Source: Meiothermus granaticius NBRC 107808
GTDB lineage: Bacteria > Deinococcota > Deinococci > Deinococcales > Thermaceae
Length of the DNA stretch: 64,000 bases
Assembly: GCF_003574355.1 (NCBI RefSeq)
Contig: NZ_QWLB01000010.1
Span: forward strand, 1-64,000
Direction: 5' to 3'
Part shown: positions 38,611-46,886 of the stretch, piece after piece
Layout: the number at the start of each line of letters is the position of its first letter
Position numbering within the stretch: position 1 is the stretch's first letter
Position numbers and translations under genes: made by a program
Notes under the pieces: generated by a model
The model's database searches: none
What the model was told of the DNA's origin: nothing
The model's input: only the letters and a program-made list of their open reading frames with translations

Positions 38611-39732
38611 CTATAGCCGCATCGCCTCGAGCCTTCGCTCCATGACCGCCGCGTACTCAGTCCACTCCTCGAGGGCCTGATTCACCGACTGGCGCATGAG
38701 GAACTCTCCGGGCGAGAGGCGTTTGAGCAGCAGAAAGGGCGGGGTTGAGAGGGTCTCCAGCACCCCCTGGAGCTGATCCGGCTCGAGGCCCAGCTCCCGA
38801 GCCGTAGGCATCAGGTCGGCCAGCAGGAAAATCTGCTGGGGAGGCAGCTCCGCCAGCAAGGCCAGCCCCGCAGAAAAAACCCCCCGCTCAGCCAGCACCC
38901 CGGAAATTTCGGCCTCGAGGCTCGCGATGGACTCGAGGTCTAGGCGCCCCTCCCGCAGGCGTTTCTCCAGATCGAGGGCCCCCAACGGGAACACCGAACG
39001 CAGCTTGACCAGACGGCTCAGGGCTTCGGGGGAGACATAGGCCAGCCCCCCCTGCCCCAACCCCGAGGGCCGTACCGAGCCGACCTCGCTTAGGGCCTCG
39101 GCCCGGCTGGACTCTCCAGCCACAATCGCCGCATAATGCACCCGCCCGGACTGGCGCAGCGCCAACAGCTCGCGGGCTTCCATCTCGCCAAAGCGCACCA
39201 GGGCCAGGCTGAAGGTGCGCCTTCCCAGCACCGCACGGAAGGTCCAGGGCGGCCCCCCGGACTCCCGCACCAACCCCAGGGCCTCGAGATCGGCGCTAAA
39301 CGCCGGGGCCTCCGCGCTGACCGGTACTTGCGGAAACAACACCTCGCGCGGGTAGGGGGTGACCTTGACCCGTTTTTCCGGCTTCTCCGCCCGGCTCCCC
39401 TCTGCTGGCTCCGGAGCGGGCTCGGGCGGAGGCGCAGGCGCGCGGCGCGGCTTGGCCGGTTTGGCCGCCGGGGTCAGGGCCTCGAGGCCGATCTCCTCCC
39501 CTTCAAAGTGCAGCAGGAGGGTCTCGTTGGCGCTCAGGCGTCGCTTGTCGTAGTAGGCTCCCAGCCCCTCGATGCGGCCCCTCCCCCAGTTGACCTCGGC
39601 GGCATAGGTGTCCCCATCTTCATCGCGAAAGATCACATGATCTCGTCCCTGAAGGTAGTTGCGCAGGGTCAGGGTCAGGTTCATGGTTCCCGTGGTGAGG
39701 CAGTTGCTGGTCAAGACATAGCGTCCACTCAT
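38611..39732 (-). CDS. hypothetical protein with proline-rich linker
   Basis: 373 residues; not recognised. An N-terminal 85-residue beta-rich domain (RDHVIFRDEDGDTYAAEVNW...GLGAYYDKRRL...ETLLLHFEGEEIGLE) has the look of a DNA-binding pseudobarrel or B3-like fold. A Pro/Ala/Glu linker (about 90-130) and a Leu/Glu-rich helical C-terminal domain follow. No signal peptide or membrane span. It is 15 bases downstream of the exonuclease gene and probably in its operon, so a nucleic-acid role is plausible. Confidence 0.6.
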   Translation of the reverse strand: MSGRYVLTSNCLTTGTMNLTLTLRNYLQGRDHVIFRDEDGDTYAAEVNWGRGRIEGLGAYYDKRRLSANETLLLHFEGEEIGLEALTPAAKPAKPRRAPAPPPEPAPEPAEGSRAEKPEKRVKVTPYPREVLFPQVPVSAEAPAFSADLEALGLVRESGGPPWTFRAVLGRRTFSLALVRFGEMEARELLALRQSGRVHYAAIVAGESSRAEALSEVGSVRPSGLGQGGLAYVSPEALSRLVKLRSVFPLGALDLEKRLREGRLDLESIASLEAEISGVLAERGVFSAGLALLAELPPQQIFLLADLMPTARELGLEPDQLQGVLETLSTPPFLLLKRLSPGEFLMRQSVNQALEEWTEYAAVMERRLEAMRL

Positions 39733-39747
39733 AGGGTTCTGGCACCT

Positions 39748-40551
39748 TTACACATTGGACAAGAAAGCGGCTTGCGTTACCGGAACCGGACGTCCGGCGG
39801 TGAGCATGTAGTACATCTCAGAGGCCACCGCCAGCGTGGTCTCGACATCCGCCAAGGCCCGGTGGCGCCCCTGAGCAGGGAGGTCAAAGGCCCAGGCCAA
39901 AGCATCCAAACCCCGCTTGGGCAGCCCTGGCAGGGCCTTTCTGGCCCAGTGTAGGGTGTCGACTACCGGGTTGTCCAGGCGATGGCCCAGCCGCAACAGC
40001 CGGGGCTTGAGAAAGCCGAGGTCGAAAGCGGCATTTTGAATGATCAGGGTTGCGCCTTCCAGCAAGGGCCAGGCCTCCTGCAAAACCGTATAGATGTCTG
40101 GGGCTTGGCGCACATCGGCATCGCAGATCCCCGTAAGGCGGCGGATGAAGGGCGGAATGCTGGCCCCAGGGTTAACCATTCGCTGGAACACCTGTTGCCC
40201 CCCCGCCTCGAGGCGAATAAAGGCCAGTTCAATGATCTCGTGATCGGCGGTTGAAAGCCCGGTGGTCTCCACGTCCAAAACCACAATGGCCTCCCCGGAA
40301 GCCGGGAAGGGATACCGCCACTCCCATAAGCCCAGCTCCCCCCCCACCCGCTCAAAGCGCCCATCCAAAAGCGGCTCGAGCAGCTCCTCCACCCAAGCCC
40401 CTCCCGGAACCTGCCGGCTGGCCAGAACGCTTTCAGCCAGAGCGCGGGCTTCCAGCGGAATCCCGGCGCTGCGCAGATGCCGCACCAGACGGGTCGAGAG
40501 GCGGTAGTGGGTAGGGCTCAGGCCGGATCGGGGGTGCGTGGCGATGGTCAT
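39748..40551 (-). CDS. DEDDh 3'-5' exonuclease (DnaQ/epsilon-like)
   Basis: 267 residues. An N-terminal region of about 90 residues precedes the exonuclease domain. The motifs are VVLDVETTGLS (Asp, Glu), NAAFDLGFL (Asp) and HRALADVETT (His, Asp). Could proofread for PolIII or act in repair. Start ATG 40551 (MTIATHP); a GTG two codons upstream is also possible. The 209 bases up to gatA hold a TATACT box (40652-40657, minus strand), giving about 95 bases of leader, and a GAGAAC-CC-GTTCTC palindrome (40604-40617). Confidence 0.85.
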   Translation of the reverse strand: MTIATHPRSGLSPTHYRLSTRLVRHLRSAGIPLEARALAESVLASRQVPGGAWVEELLEPLLDGRFERVGGELGLWEWRYPFPASGEAIVVLDVETTGLSTADHEIIELAFIRLEAGGQQVFQRMVNPGASIPPFIRRLTGICDADVRQAPDIYTVLQEAWPLLEGATLIIQNAAFDLGFLKPRLLRLGHRLDNPVVDTLHWARKALPGLPKRGLDALAWAFDLPAQGRHRALADVETTLAVASEMYYMLTAGRPVPVTQAAFLSNV

Positions 40552-40760
40552 ATGCACATTTAGAACCTCAGAGCGCTGGGGAATACACCGGAATTTCTAG
40601 CAAGAGAACCCGTTCTCCAGTAAGCAGATCGCATTAATCGGGTCTCGTGCGAGTATACCTCAGCTCACAGTGTTATGACAGAGTTTAGAAGGGGTAACGC
40701 CTTAACGTATCGAAGGCCATCCCTGGCGGGGGTACGGGAATAGGGTCGTAGCTCGGGTCT

Positions 40761-42194
40761 TTAGCTCAGCGGAGCCACCTGCAGAAAAGCCTGTTCTGTG
40801 GCATCTTCGAAGGCTTTGGCCAGGGTGAAGAGCCTCTCGTCTTGAACCGGCCTGGCCATGAGTTGGACCCCTACCGGGAGGCCCTCTTCAAACCCGGAGG
40901 GGATCGAGAGCGCCGGCAAACCGGCCAAATTAACCGCTACCGTATCAATATCTGCCAGGTACATCGAGAGGGGATCGGAGAGCTTCTCACCTAGCCGGAA
41001 GGCGGGGGTGGGGCTGGTGGGGGTGAGCAGCACATCGGCTCGAGCAAAGGCCGCATCGAAATCGGCCCTGAGCTTGGCCCGGGCCCGCAGGGCCTTGCCG
41101 TAGTAGGCCTCGTAGTAGCCCGAGGAAAGGGCAAACGTGCCCATCAAGATGCGCCGTTTGACCTCAGGGCCCAAGCCGGCCTCGCGGCTGCGCATCATGG
41201 TCTCGGTGACATCTGCGCCGGCGATCCGCAGGCCGTAGAGCGTGCCGTCATAGCGGGCCAGATTAGAGCTGATCTCCGAGGTGTCTACCAGGTAATACGT
41301 GGCCAGGGCATAGCGCAGGCTGGGAACGCTGACCTCGACGAAGCGCACCCCGCACCTTTGAAGCACCTGACGGAAATTTTCGCAGGCTGCGCTCACCCCC
41401 TCGCTGTTCCCCGAGGCGAAGGCCTCCCGCACGATCCCCACGGTGAGTTCAGCCGGCTCCGTCAAGGCCCTTTGAAACTGAGGCTCCAGCGGTAGGCTGG
41501 TTGCGTCCAGCGCATCAGGGCCGCTGATGGCGTCGGTGAGCAGGGCCAGATCCTCGAGGCTCCGGGCCATTGTCCCGACCTGATCTAGGCTGCTGGCGTG
41601 GGCCACCACCCCATAGCGGGAGATACGCCCATAGGTGGGCTTGAAGCCGTAGACCCCACATAACGCGGCGGGTTGGCGCACACTCCCACCGGTATCGGTA
41701 CCCAAGGCCAGGGGGGCCAAGTTCGCGGCCACCGCCGCCGCCGAGCCGCCGGAAGTCCCCCCTGGGACCCGCTCCAAATCCCAGGGGTTCCGGGTAGGGC
41801 CAAAAGCCGAGTATTCGGTGGAAGAACCCATGGCGAATTCGTCGAGGTTGGTCTTGCCCAGCACCACCGCTCCCGCCTGGCGCAGCCGGGTGATCACGGT
41901 GGCATCATAGGGGGGGACAAAGCCCTCCAAGATTCTCGAGGCACAGGTGGTCTCTAGCCCCCGGGTGCAGAGGTTATCTTTGACCGCGACCGGAACCCCC
42001 GCCAGGGGCAGGGCCTCTCCCGCCTCGAGCCGCTTCTCCACAGCTTCGGCCTCAGCCTGGGCCCTAGGGTTCAGGCGAAGAAAGGCATGCACCCTGGGCT
42101 CGAGCCGCTGGATACGCTCCAAATACTCCTGAAGAACCTCTTTGGCAGAGATTTTGCCGCTTTTAACCGCATCGGCGATCTGGTGGGCCCACAT
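40761..42194 (-). CDS. gatA: Asp/Glu-tRNA amidotransferase subunit A
   Basis: 477 residues. Amidase signature: catalytic Lys72 (AVKDN), the glycine/serine loop [10 protein letters not shown] (145-154) and the nucleophile Ser171 in [11 protein letters not shown]. The usual cis-serine position reads Thr147. It generates ammonia from Gln/Asn to convert Glu-tRNA(Gln) or Asp-tRNA(Asn). gatB and gatC are not adjacent. It lies 6 bases downstream of miaA on the same strand. Confidence 0.92.
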   Translation of the reverse strand: MWAHQIADAVKSGKISAKEVLQEYLERIQRLEPRVHAFLRLNPRAQAEAEAVEKRLEAGEALPLAGVPVAVKDNLCTRGLETTCASRILEGFVPPYDATVITRLRQAGAVVLGKTNLDEFAMGSSTEYSAFGPTRNPWDLERVPGGTSGGSAAAVAANLAPLALGTDTGGSVRQPAALCGVYGFKPTYGRISRYGVVAHASSLDQVGTMARSLEDLALLTDAISGPDALDATSLPLEPQFQRALTEPAELTVGIVREAFASGNSEGVSAACENFRQVLQRCGVRFVEVSVPSLRYALATYYLVDTSEISSNLARYDGTLYGLRIAGADVTETMMRSREAGLGPEVKRRILMGTFALSSGYYEAYYGKALRARAKLRADFDAAFARADVLLTPTSPTPAFRLGEKLSDPLSMYLADIDTVAVNLAGLPALSIPSGFEEGLPVGVQLMARPVQDERLFTLAKAFEDATEQAFLQVAPLS

Positions 42195-42200
42195 ACGGGC

Positions 42201-43127
42201 TCAATGATAACAGGGGAAAGACCGGGCCAACCACGTCCGTAGGCCATCCCAAGCCCATTCCCCTCCCCTGGGCAGATAGGTCACGTCCCCCGGTTCCTTG
42301 CGAAACCAGGTGTATTGGCGCTTGGCATATGCCCGGGTAGCCTCTAACACCTCGGCCTGGGCCTGCTCGAGCGAGTACTGACCCCTGAGGTATCCCGCCA
42401 CCTCCTTGTAGCCAATCCCCTGTAGGGCCGTGGGCATCTGGGGGTAGCGCTGGATCAGGCCCCGCACCTCCTCGAGCAAGCCCTGCGCAAACATCTGCTC
42501 CACCCGAGCCCGCAGGCGAGCCTCGAGCCAGCCCCACTGGGGCCAGAGGATGAGCTTGGCATAGGCGAACCTTGGCTCGAGCCGCGGCAGTTGGGCCGGA
42601 GGCCGACCGGTACGGCGCAGGATTTCCACCGCCCGCACGATTCGGCGGGGGTTCTGCCCCACCCTCAGGGCATCCTCCGGGCTACGAGCCCGGAGCTCCT
42701 CGAGCAGGGGCCATATCCCCTCGCTGTGCAGCCGCTTCCACAGCGCATCCTGAAGCTGGGGATCCGGCGGGGGCAGCTCAAAAATCCCCTCCGAAAGGGC
42801 CCGGATATAGTATCCGGTCCCCCCCACCAGGAGCGGCAGCCGGCCCCTAGCCAGTACCGCCTCCAGCGCGGCCTCGGCCTGGAGCCGGTACTCAGATACC
42901 GAGAAGGGTTGGCTGGGCTCGAGCACGTCCACCAGGTGATGCGGCACCCGGCGGCGTTCCTCCAAGCTCGGCTTAGCGGTGCCGATATCCAACCCGCGAT
43001 ACACCATGCTGGCGTCGGCGGAGACGATCTCCAGGCCCCCGTGTCCAGCCAAACGCAGGGCCAGGTCGCTCTTCCCTGAACCGGTCGGCCCAGCCAGCAC
43101 CGGAATCAGCCCTTTGGCAATCGGCAT
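42201..43127 (-). CDS. miaA: tRNA dimethylallyltransferase
   Basis: 308 residues. P-loop GPTGSGKS (13-20), [19 protein letters not shown] (DMAPP/Mg region), [11 protein letters not shown] and the C-terminal KRQYTWFRK. Adds an isopentenyl group to A37 of tRNAs reading UNN codons. I place the start at ATG 43127, not the ATG at 43136, because TAGCAT (43135-43140, minus strand) lies exactly 7 bases before it. Upstream of gatA, probably cotranscribed. Confidence 0.92.
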   Translation of the reverse strand: MPIAKGLIPVLAGPTGSGKSDLALRLAGHGGLEIVSADASMVYRGLDIGTAKPSLEERRRVPHHLVDVLEPSQPFSVSEYRLQAEAALEAVLARGRLPLLVGGTGYYIRALSEGIFELPPPDPQLQDALWKRLHSEGIWPLLEELRARSPEDALRVGQNPRRIVRAVEILRRTGRPPAQLPRLEPRFAYAKLILWPQWGWLEARLRARVEQMFAQGLLEEVRGLIQRYPQMPTALQGIGYKEVAGYLRGQYSLEQAQAEVLEATRAYAKRQYTWFRKEPGDVTYLPRGGEWAWDGLRTWLARSFPCYH

Positions 43128-43134
43128 TTCCCTC

Positions 43135-43144
43135 ATGCTAATCT
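43135..43144. promoter_or_regulatory. overlapping divergent -10 boxes of miaA and hsp20
   Basis: TAGCAT for miaA (43135-43140, minus) and TAATCT for hsp20 (43139-43144, plus) share two base pairs. Each is 6-7 bases from its start codon; a TTGGCA (43114-43119) could serve as the hsp20 -35. Confidence 0.55.
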
Positions 43145-43150
43145 TGAGCA

Positions 43151-43543
43151 ATGGCAATCGAGCGTCTCGATACCTTTGAACGCCTGCAGGCCATTCGCCA
43201 GCAGCTCGACGAGCTAACCCGGCGTTTCGCTTCAGGAGAGGTTTTCGGCCAGTGGGTACCGGCTCTCGATGTTCTGGATGAGGGCCAACAGTATCGCATC
43301 GTAGTGGATATCCCTGGGGTCAAAAACGAGGATCTAGAGCTACAGGAACAGGGCAGTACGGTCACGCTGGCCGGGGTGCGCTACGCCCTGGAAGGCCAGT
43401 ACACCCAGCATGAGCGCCCCTCGGGGTCGTTTCACCGCACCATCGCCCTACCGGAGGACATTGTACCCGGCAGCGCCCAGGCCTCATTGAAAAACGGGGT
43501 GCTCGAGGTGGTGATCCAAAAGGCCCAGCCCCAGGAGCAATGA
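43151..43543 (+). CDS. Hsp20 / alpha-crystallin family small heat-shock protein
   Basis: 130 residues. The alpha-crystallin domain runs from about 38 to 120 ([43 protein letters not shown]), with the conserved LKNGVL near the end. ATP-independent holdase forming oligomers. ATG 43151 is 6 bases after the TAATCT -10 box, so leaderless. Confidence 0.93.
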   Translation: MAIERLDTFERLQAIRQQLDELTRRFASGEVFGQWVPALDVLDEGQQYRIVVDIPGVKNEDLELQEQGSTVTLAGVRYALEGQYTQHERPSGSFHRTIALPEDIVPGSAQASLKNGVLEVVIQKAQPQEQ

Positions 43544-43598
43544 CCTGCTGGTGAGGCCTCCGTCTGGGGCCTTACGGTGAGGGTGCGGCCCGCGCCGC

Positions 43599-44213
43599 TC
43601 ACAAAATGGCCTGCACCTCCTGGCCCAGCACCGTGTGGCATTTGCGGCAGCGCGGCTCATAGGCTTCGCTGGCCCCGACCAGAATGACCGGGTCATCTCG
43701 GCGTGCGGGCCGCCCACCCACAAAGCGCTGGGTGCGGGTGGCCGGCGCACCGCACACCGGGCAGACCGCATAGAGCTTTTCCACGTACTCCGCCCGGCTG
43801 AGCAGCTCGGGCATGAGGCCAAAAGGCTCGCCGCGAAAATCCATATCCAGCCCAGCGCAGATCACCCGGACACCTTTGTCGGCCAGCTCGAGCACCAAAG
43901 GCACCAAGCCCTCATCAAAAAACTGGGCTTCATCCACCGCCACCACATCGGGTAAGCCATCGCTCATCCCCAGATGGTTGCGCAGCTCGGCGGAATCCCG
44001 CACGGGAATGGCCTCGGCTCGCTTGCCGTCGTGGCTCACCACATCCGTAGCATGATAGCGATCGTCTAGGCGAGGCTTAAACACCAGGGCCCGCTGACGG
44101 GCGATGAGGGCGCGCTTAACCCGGCGAATCAGTTCCTCAGACTTGCCCGAGAACATCGGGCCAACCACAACTTCAATCCAGCCTTGATGGTGGGGGAGGT
44201 GAGGTAGGGCCAT
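43599..44213 (-). CDS. tdk: thymidine kinase
   Basis: 204 residues. P-loop GPMFSGKS (18-25), Walker B/lasso [10 protein letters not shown] and two Cys-x2-Cys pairs (VCPVCG; PRCRKC) for the structural zinc. Type II TK, phosphorylates thymidine for salvage. A TATGCT box lies 11 bases before ATG 44213 (minus strand). Convergent with hsp20. Confidence 0.95.
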   Translation of the reverse strand: MALPHLPHHQGWIEVVVGPMFSGKSEELIRRVKRALIARQRALVFKPRLDDRYHATDVVSHDGKRAEAIPVRDSAELRNHLGMSDGLPDVVAVDEAQFFDEGLVPLVLELADKGVRVICAGLDMDFRGEPFGLMPELLSRAEYVEKLYAVCPVCGAPATRTQRFVGGRPARRDDPVILVGASEAYEPRCRKCHTVLGQEVQAIL

Positions 44214-44284
44214 AACCGGGGCCTAGCATAGCAGAAGCCCAACGCAGGCCGCTCGAGGGGAAGAATTCTCTGTGGGGCTGGCCC

Positions 44285-45178
44285 TTAGTCCAGCACGAAC
44301 CGGGGTTCACTCTCGTGCAGCCGCACCCGGCGAATGATGCGCTGATCGTTCTCGCCGGTCTCGTCGGTGGTGGCAATGACCGTCACATAATCGCGGATAG
44401 GGCTATTGAGCACCTTCTTGGTCAAGGTCTCCTCTACCTGGAAAATCCCTGCAGAGTTGTTCATCTTGACCCGAATTTCCACGGGAACCTTGTCCCCTCG
44501 CAAAATCTGCACCTCATCCACCGCCAAGGCGCTGATCGAGTGGATGTCTACCGACCCCAGGGCAAACGCTTTGCGCCCACGCCCCTTGGCGATATCGGTC
44601 CCATCGGCCACCGCTGTAACCCCAGCCTCGATGGTCAGGGGCTCAGGGGAGAGGTCGTGGGTGGTGATGCTGTGCAGCATGAAGGCCCGCAGCTCGGTAC
44701 ACTTCTCTGGATCCTGATACACCTTGGAAAGCACCCGATCCAGCACGGGAATCGCCAACATCACACTAAAGGCTTCATGCCCCATGCGGTGCACCTGGTT
44801 GCCGATGTCGTGGAGCATGGTGGAGAGAAGCACCGTGAGATAGGTGTCCTCCAAGTCTCCTACCCCACTTTCCATCACATCCGGCTTGACCCCATGCTCC
44901 ACCAAAAGCCCCAGGATGGCAATGCTGGCTGCACCGGTGATCAGGGCATGAACCCGCCCGTGGTCGTTATAGCCCAGCTTACGCACGGTGATGTAGTTGG
45001 CCATATTCCAATGCCCCCGGGCCTCGCTGTCGCCCGAGAGCAGTTCATAAGCCATCAAGGCCTTGGGAAAGCGGCTCAACCCCTCCCGAATGGAAAGATC
45101 TGCTTCAATGTACAGCTTGGCTTTGGGGCTGCCAACCTGGACGGTGCGCTCATTCAAGATGGAACCACTGTCAGACAT
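44285..45178 (-). CDS. HD domain phosphohydrolase, conserved
   Basis: 297 residues. HD residues in RVHALITGAA, MLHDIGNQVHR and ITTHDL, with a C-terminal beta-rich extension (about 215-297) of unknown role. Substrate unknown. ATG 45178 lies 6 bases after TACCTT (45185-45190, minus strand), so leaderless. Confidence 0.82.
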   Translation of the reverse strand: MSDSGSILNERTVQVGSPKAKLYIEADLSIREGLSRFPKALMAYELLSGDSEARGHWNMANYITVRKLGYNDHGRVHALITGAASIAILGLLVEHGVKPDVMESGVGDLEDTYLTVLLSTMLHDIGNQVHRMGHEAFSVMLAIPVLDRVLSKVYQDPEKCTELRAFMLHSITTHDLSPEPLTIEAGVTAVADGTDIAKGRGRKAFALGSVDIHSISALAVDEVQILRGDKVPVEIRVKMNNSAGIFQVEETLTKKVLNSPIRDYVTVIATTDETGENDQRIIRRVRLHESEPRFVLD

Positions 45179-45241
45179 ACCCCTAAGGTAGCGCTTTATC
45201 CGCTATGCAGGAGTGATGCATGCGACATCGGCCCGCCTCGA

Positions 45242-46030
45242 TCACTCCCCACGAAACTGAGGGCTGCGCTTGGCCAAAAACGCCTGGGTCCCCTCGCGCA
45301 TGTCTTGGGTGGCGCAGGCCAGGCCAAAGAGGTCGGCTTCAACCTCCAAGGCCTCCTGCAGATCCAGGTCCTCTCCACGACCCACCGACTCTTTGGCCAA
45401 GGCCAGGGCCACCGGACCATTTTTGAGGATCACTCGAGCCAGTTCTTTGGCCGTCTCGAGGGCGTCCTCCCCCACGCGGTTCAGCAATCCCAGGCTCAGA
45501 GCTTCCTCAGCGGGCACATGACGTCCGGTAAAGATGAGGTCCAAAGCCCGGCCCCGGCCGATCAGGCGCGGCAGCCGCTGGGTACCGCCGTAGCCGGGGA
45601 TAATTCCCAGCCCCACCTCCGGCAACCCCAGCTTGGCGGTCTTGCTGGCCACGCGCAAATCACAAGCCAGGGCCAGCTCGAGCCCCCCGCCTAGGGCAAA
45701 GCCGTTGATGGCGGCAATGGTTGGAACCGGAAGGGCTGCGATCTCCCCCAGCACCGACTGCCCCAACAACGAAAACTCTCGAGCTGCGAACACATCCTGC
45801 ACCTCGGCGATCTGGGCGATATCAGCCCCGGCCACAAAGGCCCGGCCCTCCCCGGTGAAGATGGCCACCCGCACCTCGGGGTCTTGGGTGATGACGTCGG
45901 CCACCGTGGCCAGCTCCATCAGCAGGTCTTGGTTGAGGGCATTGAGGGCCTGAGGACGGCGAATGGTCACCACCGCCATTGCGTCCTCAACGGCATAGTC
46001 TAGAAATTCAAACCCAGCGGTATCAGTCAT
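45242..46030 (-). CDS. enoyl-CoA hydratase/isomerase (crotonase family)
   Basis: 262 residues. The oxyanion-hole and acid residues are visible: FVAGADIAQI, NGFALGGGLELALACD (first Glu) and LGLPEVGLGIIPGYGGTQRL (second Glu). Hydrates 2-enoyl-CoA in beta-oxidation or butanoate metabolism. Leaderless: TAAGCT (46037-46042, minus strand) is 6 bases before ATG 46030. Lies 20 bases downstream of the purine phosphorylase gene. Confidence 0.93.
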   Translation of the reverse strand: MTDTAGFEFLDYAVEDAMAVVTIRRPQALNALNQDLLMELATVADVITQDPEVRVAIFTGEGRAFVAGADIAQIAEVQDVFAAREFSLLGQSVLGEIAALPVPTIAAINGFALGGGLELALACDLRVASKTAKLGLPEVGLGIIPGYGGTQRLPRLIGRGRALDLIFTGRHVPAEEALSLGLLNRVGEDALETAKELARVILKNGPVALALAKESVGRGEDLDLQEALEVEADLFGLACATQDMREGTQAFLAKRSPQFRGE

Positions 46031-46049
46031 GGCTACAGCTTACCGCGAT

Positions 46050-46790
46050 CTACCGGTCTGGCGAGCGGGTCTCGCCGGTCTTGGCGGCAAGGCGCACAAA
46101 GGCCTCGAGCGCCGTGCGGGTCATCCGCTCCACCCCAGTTTGAATGAGCTCAGGGGCCACGAACTCGCTGTCTCCCACCTTGTTAACCACTGCCAGCACG
46201 GTCCCCGAACGCACCCCGCGCATTCTGGCGATGAGGAACAGGGCGCTCGATTCCATCTCTACCGAAAGGGCCCCAAACGCTGCGTAGCGGGTGGCTTGGT
46301 TGGCCTGCGGCGCATAGAAGGCATCCTCGGTAACGTTGAGGCCCACCTGGTGGGGAAACCCCTCGGCTCGAGCGGAGTGTACCAGGGCCTCGAGGGTATC
46401 CCAGTCGGGGATTGCGGTGTAGGGCAGGCCGCCCAGGTATTGGCGGGTCGTGCCATCGTTGGCGACCGAGCCCTGCACGATCACCAGTTCAGGGGCCTTC
46501 AGGACATCGCTGAACACACCACAGGTCCCCACCCGAATCAGGGTCTGAGCCCCCAGGGAGATCAGCTCCTCCACCACGATGGCGGTGGAGGGACACCCCA
46601 TGCCGGTGGCCTGAACCGAGACCGGAAGGCCCTTGTAGGTGCCGGTGTAGCCATACAAGGCCCGGTAGGTGGTGTAGGTTCGGACGTTCTCGAGAAAGTT
46701 CTGCGCGATCCAGTCGGCCCGGTTGGGGTCCCCCGGAAGCAACACGAAGGGCGCGACATCGCCGGGGTTACCACGAACGTGTAAAGGCAT
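46050..46790 (-). CDS. deoD: purine nucleoside phosphorylase (DeoD/Udp family)
   Basis: 246 residues. Phosphate-binding LLPGDPNRADWIA, VRVGTCGVF and the VEMESSALF purine/ribose site. Cleaves purine nucleosides with phosphate. The start is ATG 46790 (MPLHVRGNPGDV): TATGCT (46798-46803, minus strand) ends 7 bases before it, and an upstream in-frame ATG falls inside the -10 box. Whether the preferred base is adenine or guanine cannot be said. Confidence 0.9.
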   Translation of the reverse strand: MPLHVRGNPGDVAPFVLLPGDPNRADWIAQNFLENVRTYTTYRALYGYTGTYKGLPVSVQATGMGCPSTAIVVEELISLGAQTLIRVGTCGVFSDVLKAPELVIVQGSVANDGTTRQYLGGLPYTAIPDWDTLEALVHSARAEGFPHQVGLNVTEDAFYAPQANQATRYAAFGALSVEMESSALFLIARMRGVRSGTVLAVVNKVGDSEFVAPELIQTGVERMTRTALEAFVRLAAKTGETRSPDR

Positions 46791-46850
46791 GGGCCCCAGC
46801 ATAACCCCCGCCCCGTAGGGTGGGCAACGCGCAAGCCATCCGCGGGCGCA

Positions 46851-46880
46851 TTGTGAAGCTTTACGCTCTCAGCGTAAACT
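46851..46880 (+). promoter_or_regulatory. recN promoter with embedded palindrome
   Basis: TTGTGA (46851-46856), 18 bases, TAAACT (46875-46880), then 6 bases to ATG 46887. TTTACGCT-CTC-AGCGTAAA (46860-46878) is a perfect inverted repeat filling the spacer and entering the -10. Confidence 0.65.
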
Positions 46881-46886
46881 GGGGGT

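Noticed and set aside
40604-40617. LexA box in front of the exonuclease gene
   Set aside because: The known Gram-positive LexA site has four bases between GAAC and GTTC; here there are two. Kept only as an unassigned palindrome.
44315-45694. 459-codon open frame on the plus strand
   Set aside because: Antisense to the HD-domain and enoyl-CoA hydratase genes; His/Gln/Pro-rich composition typical of a reverse-strand shadow.
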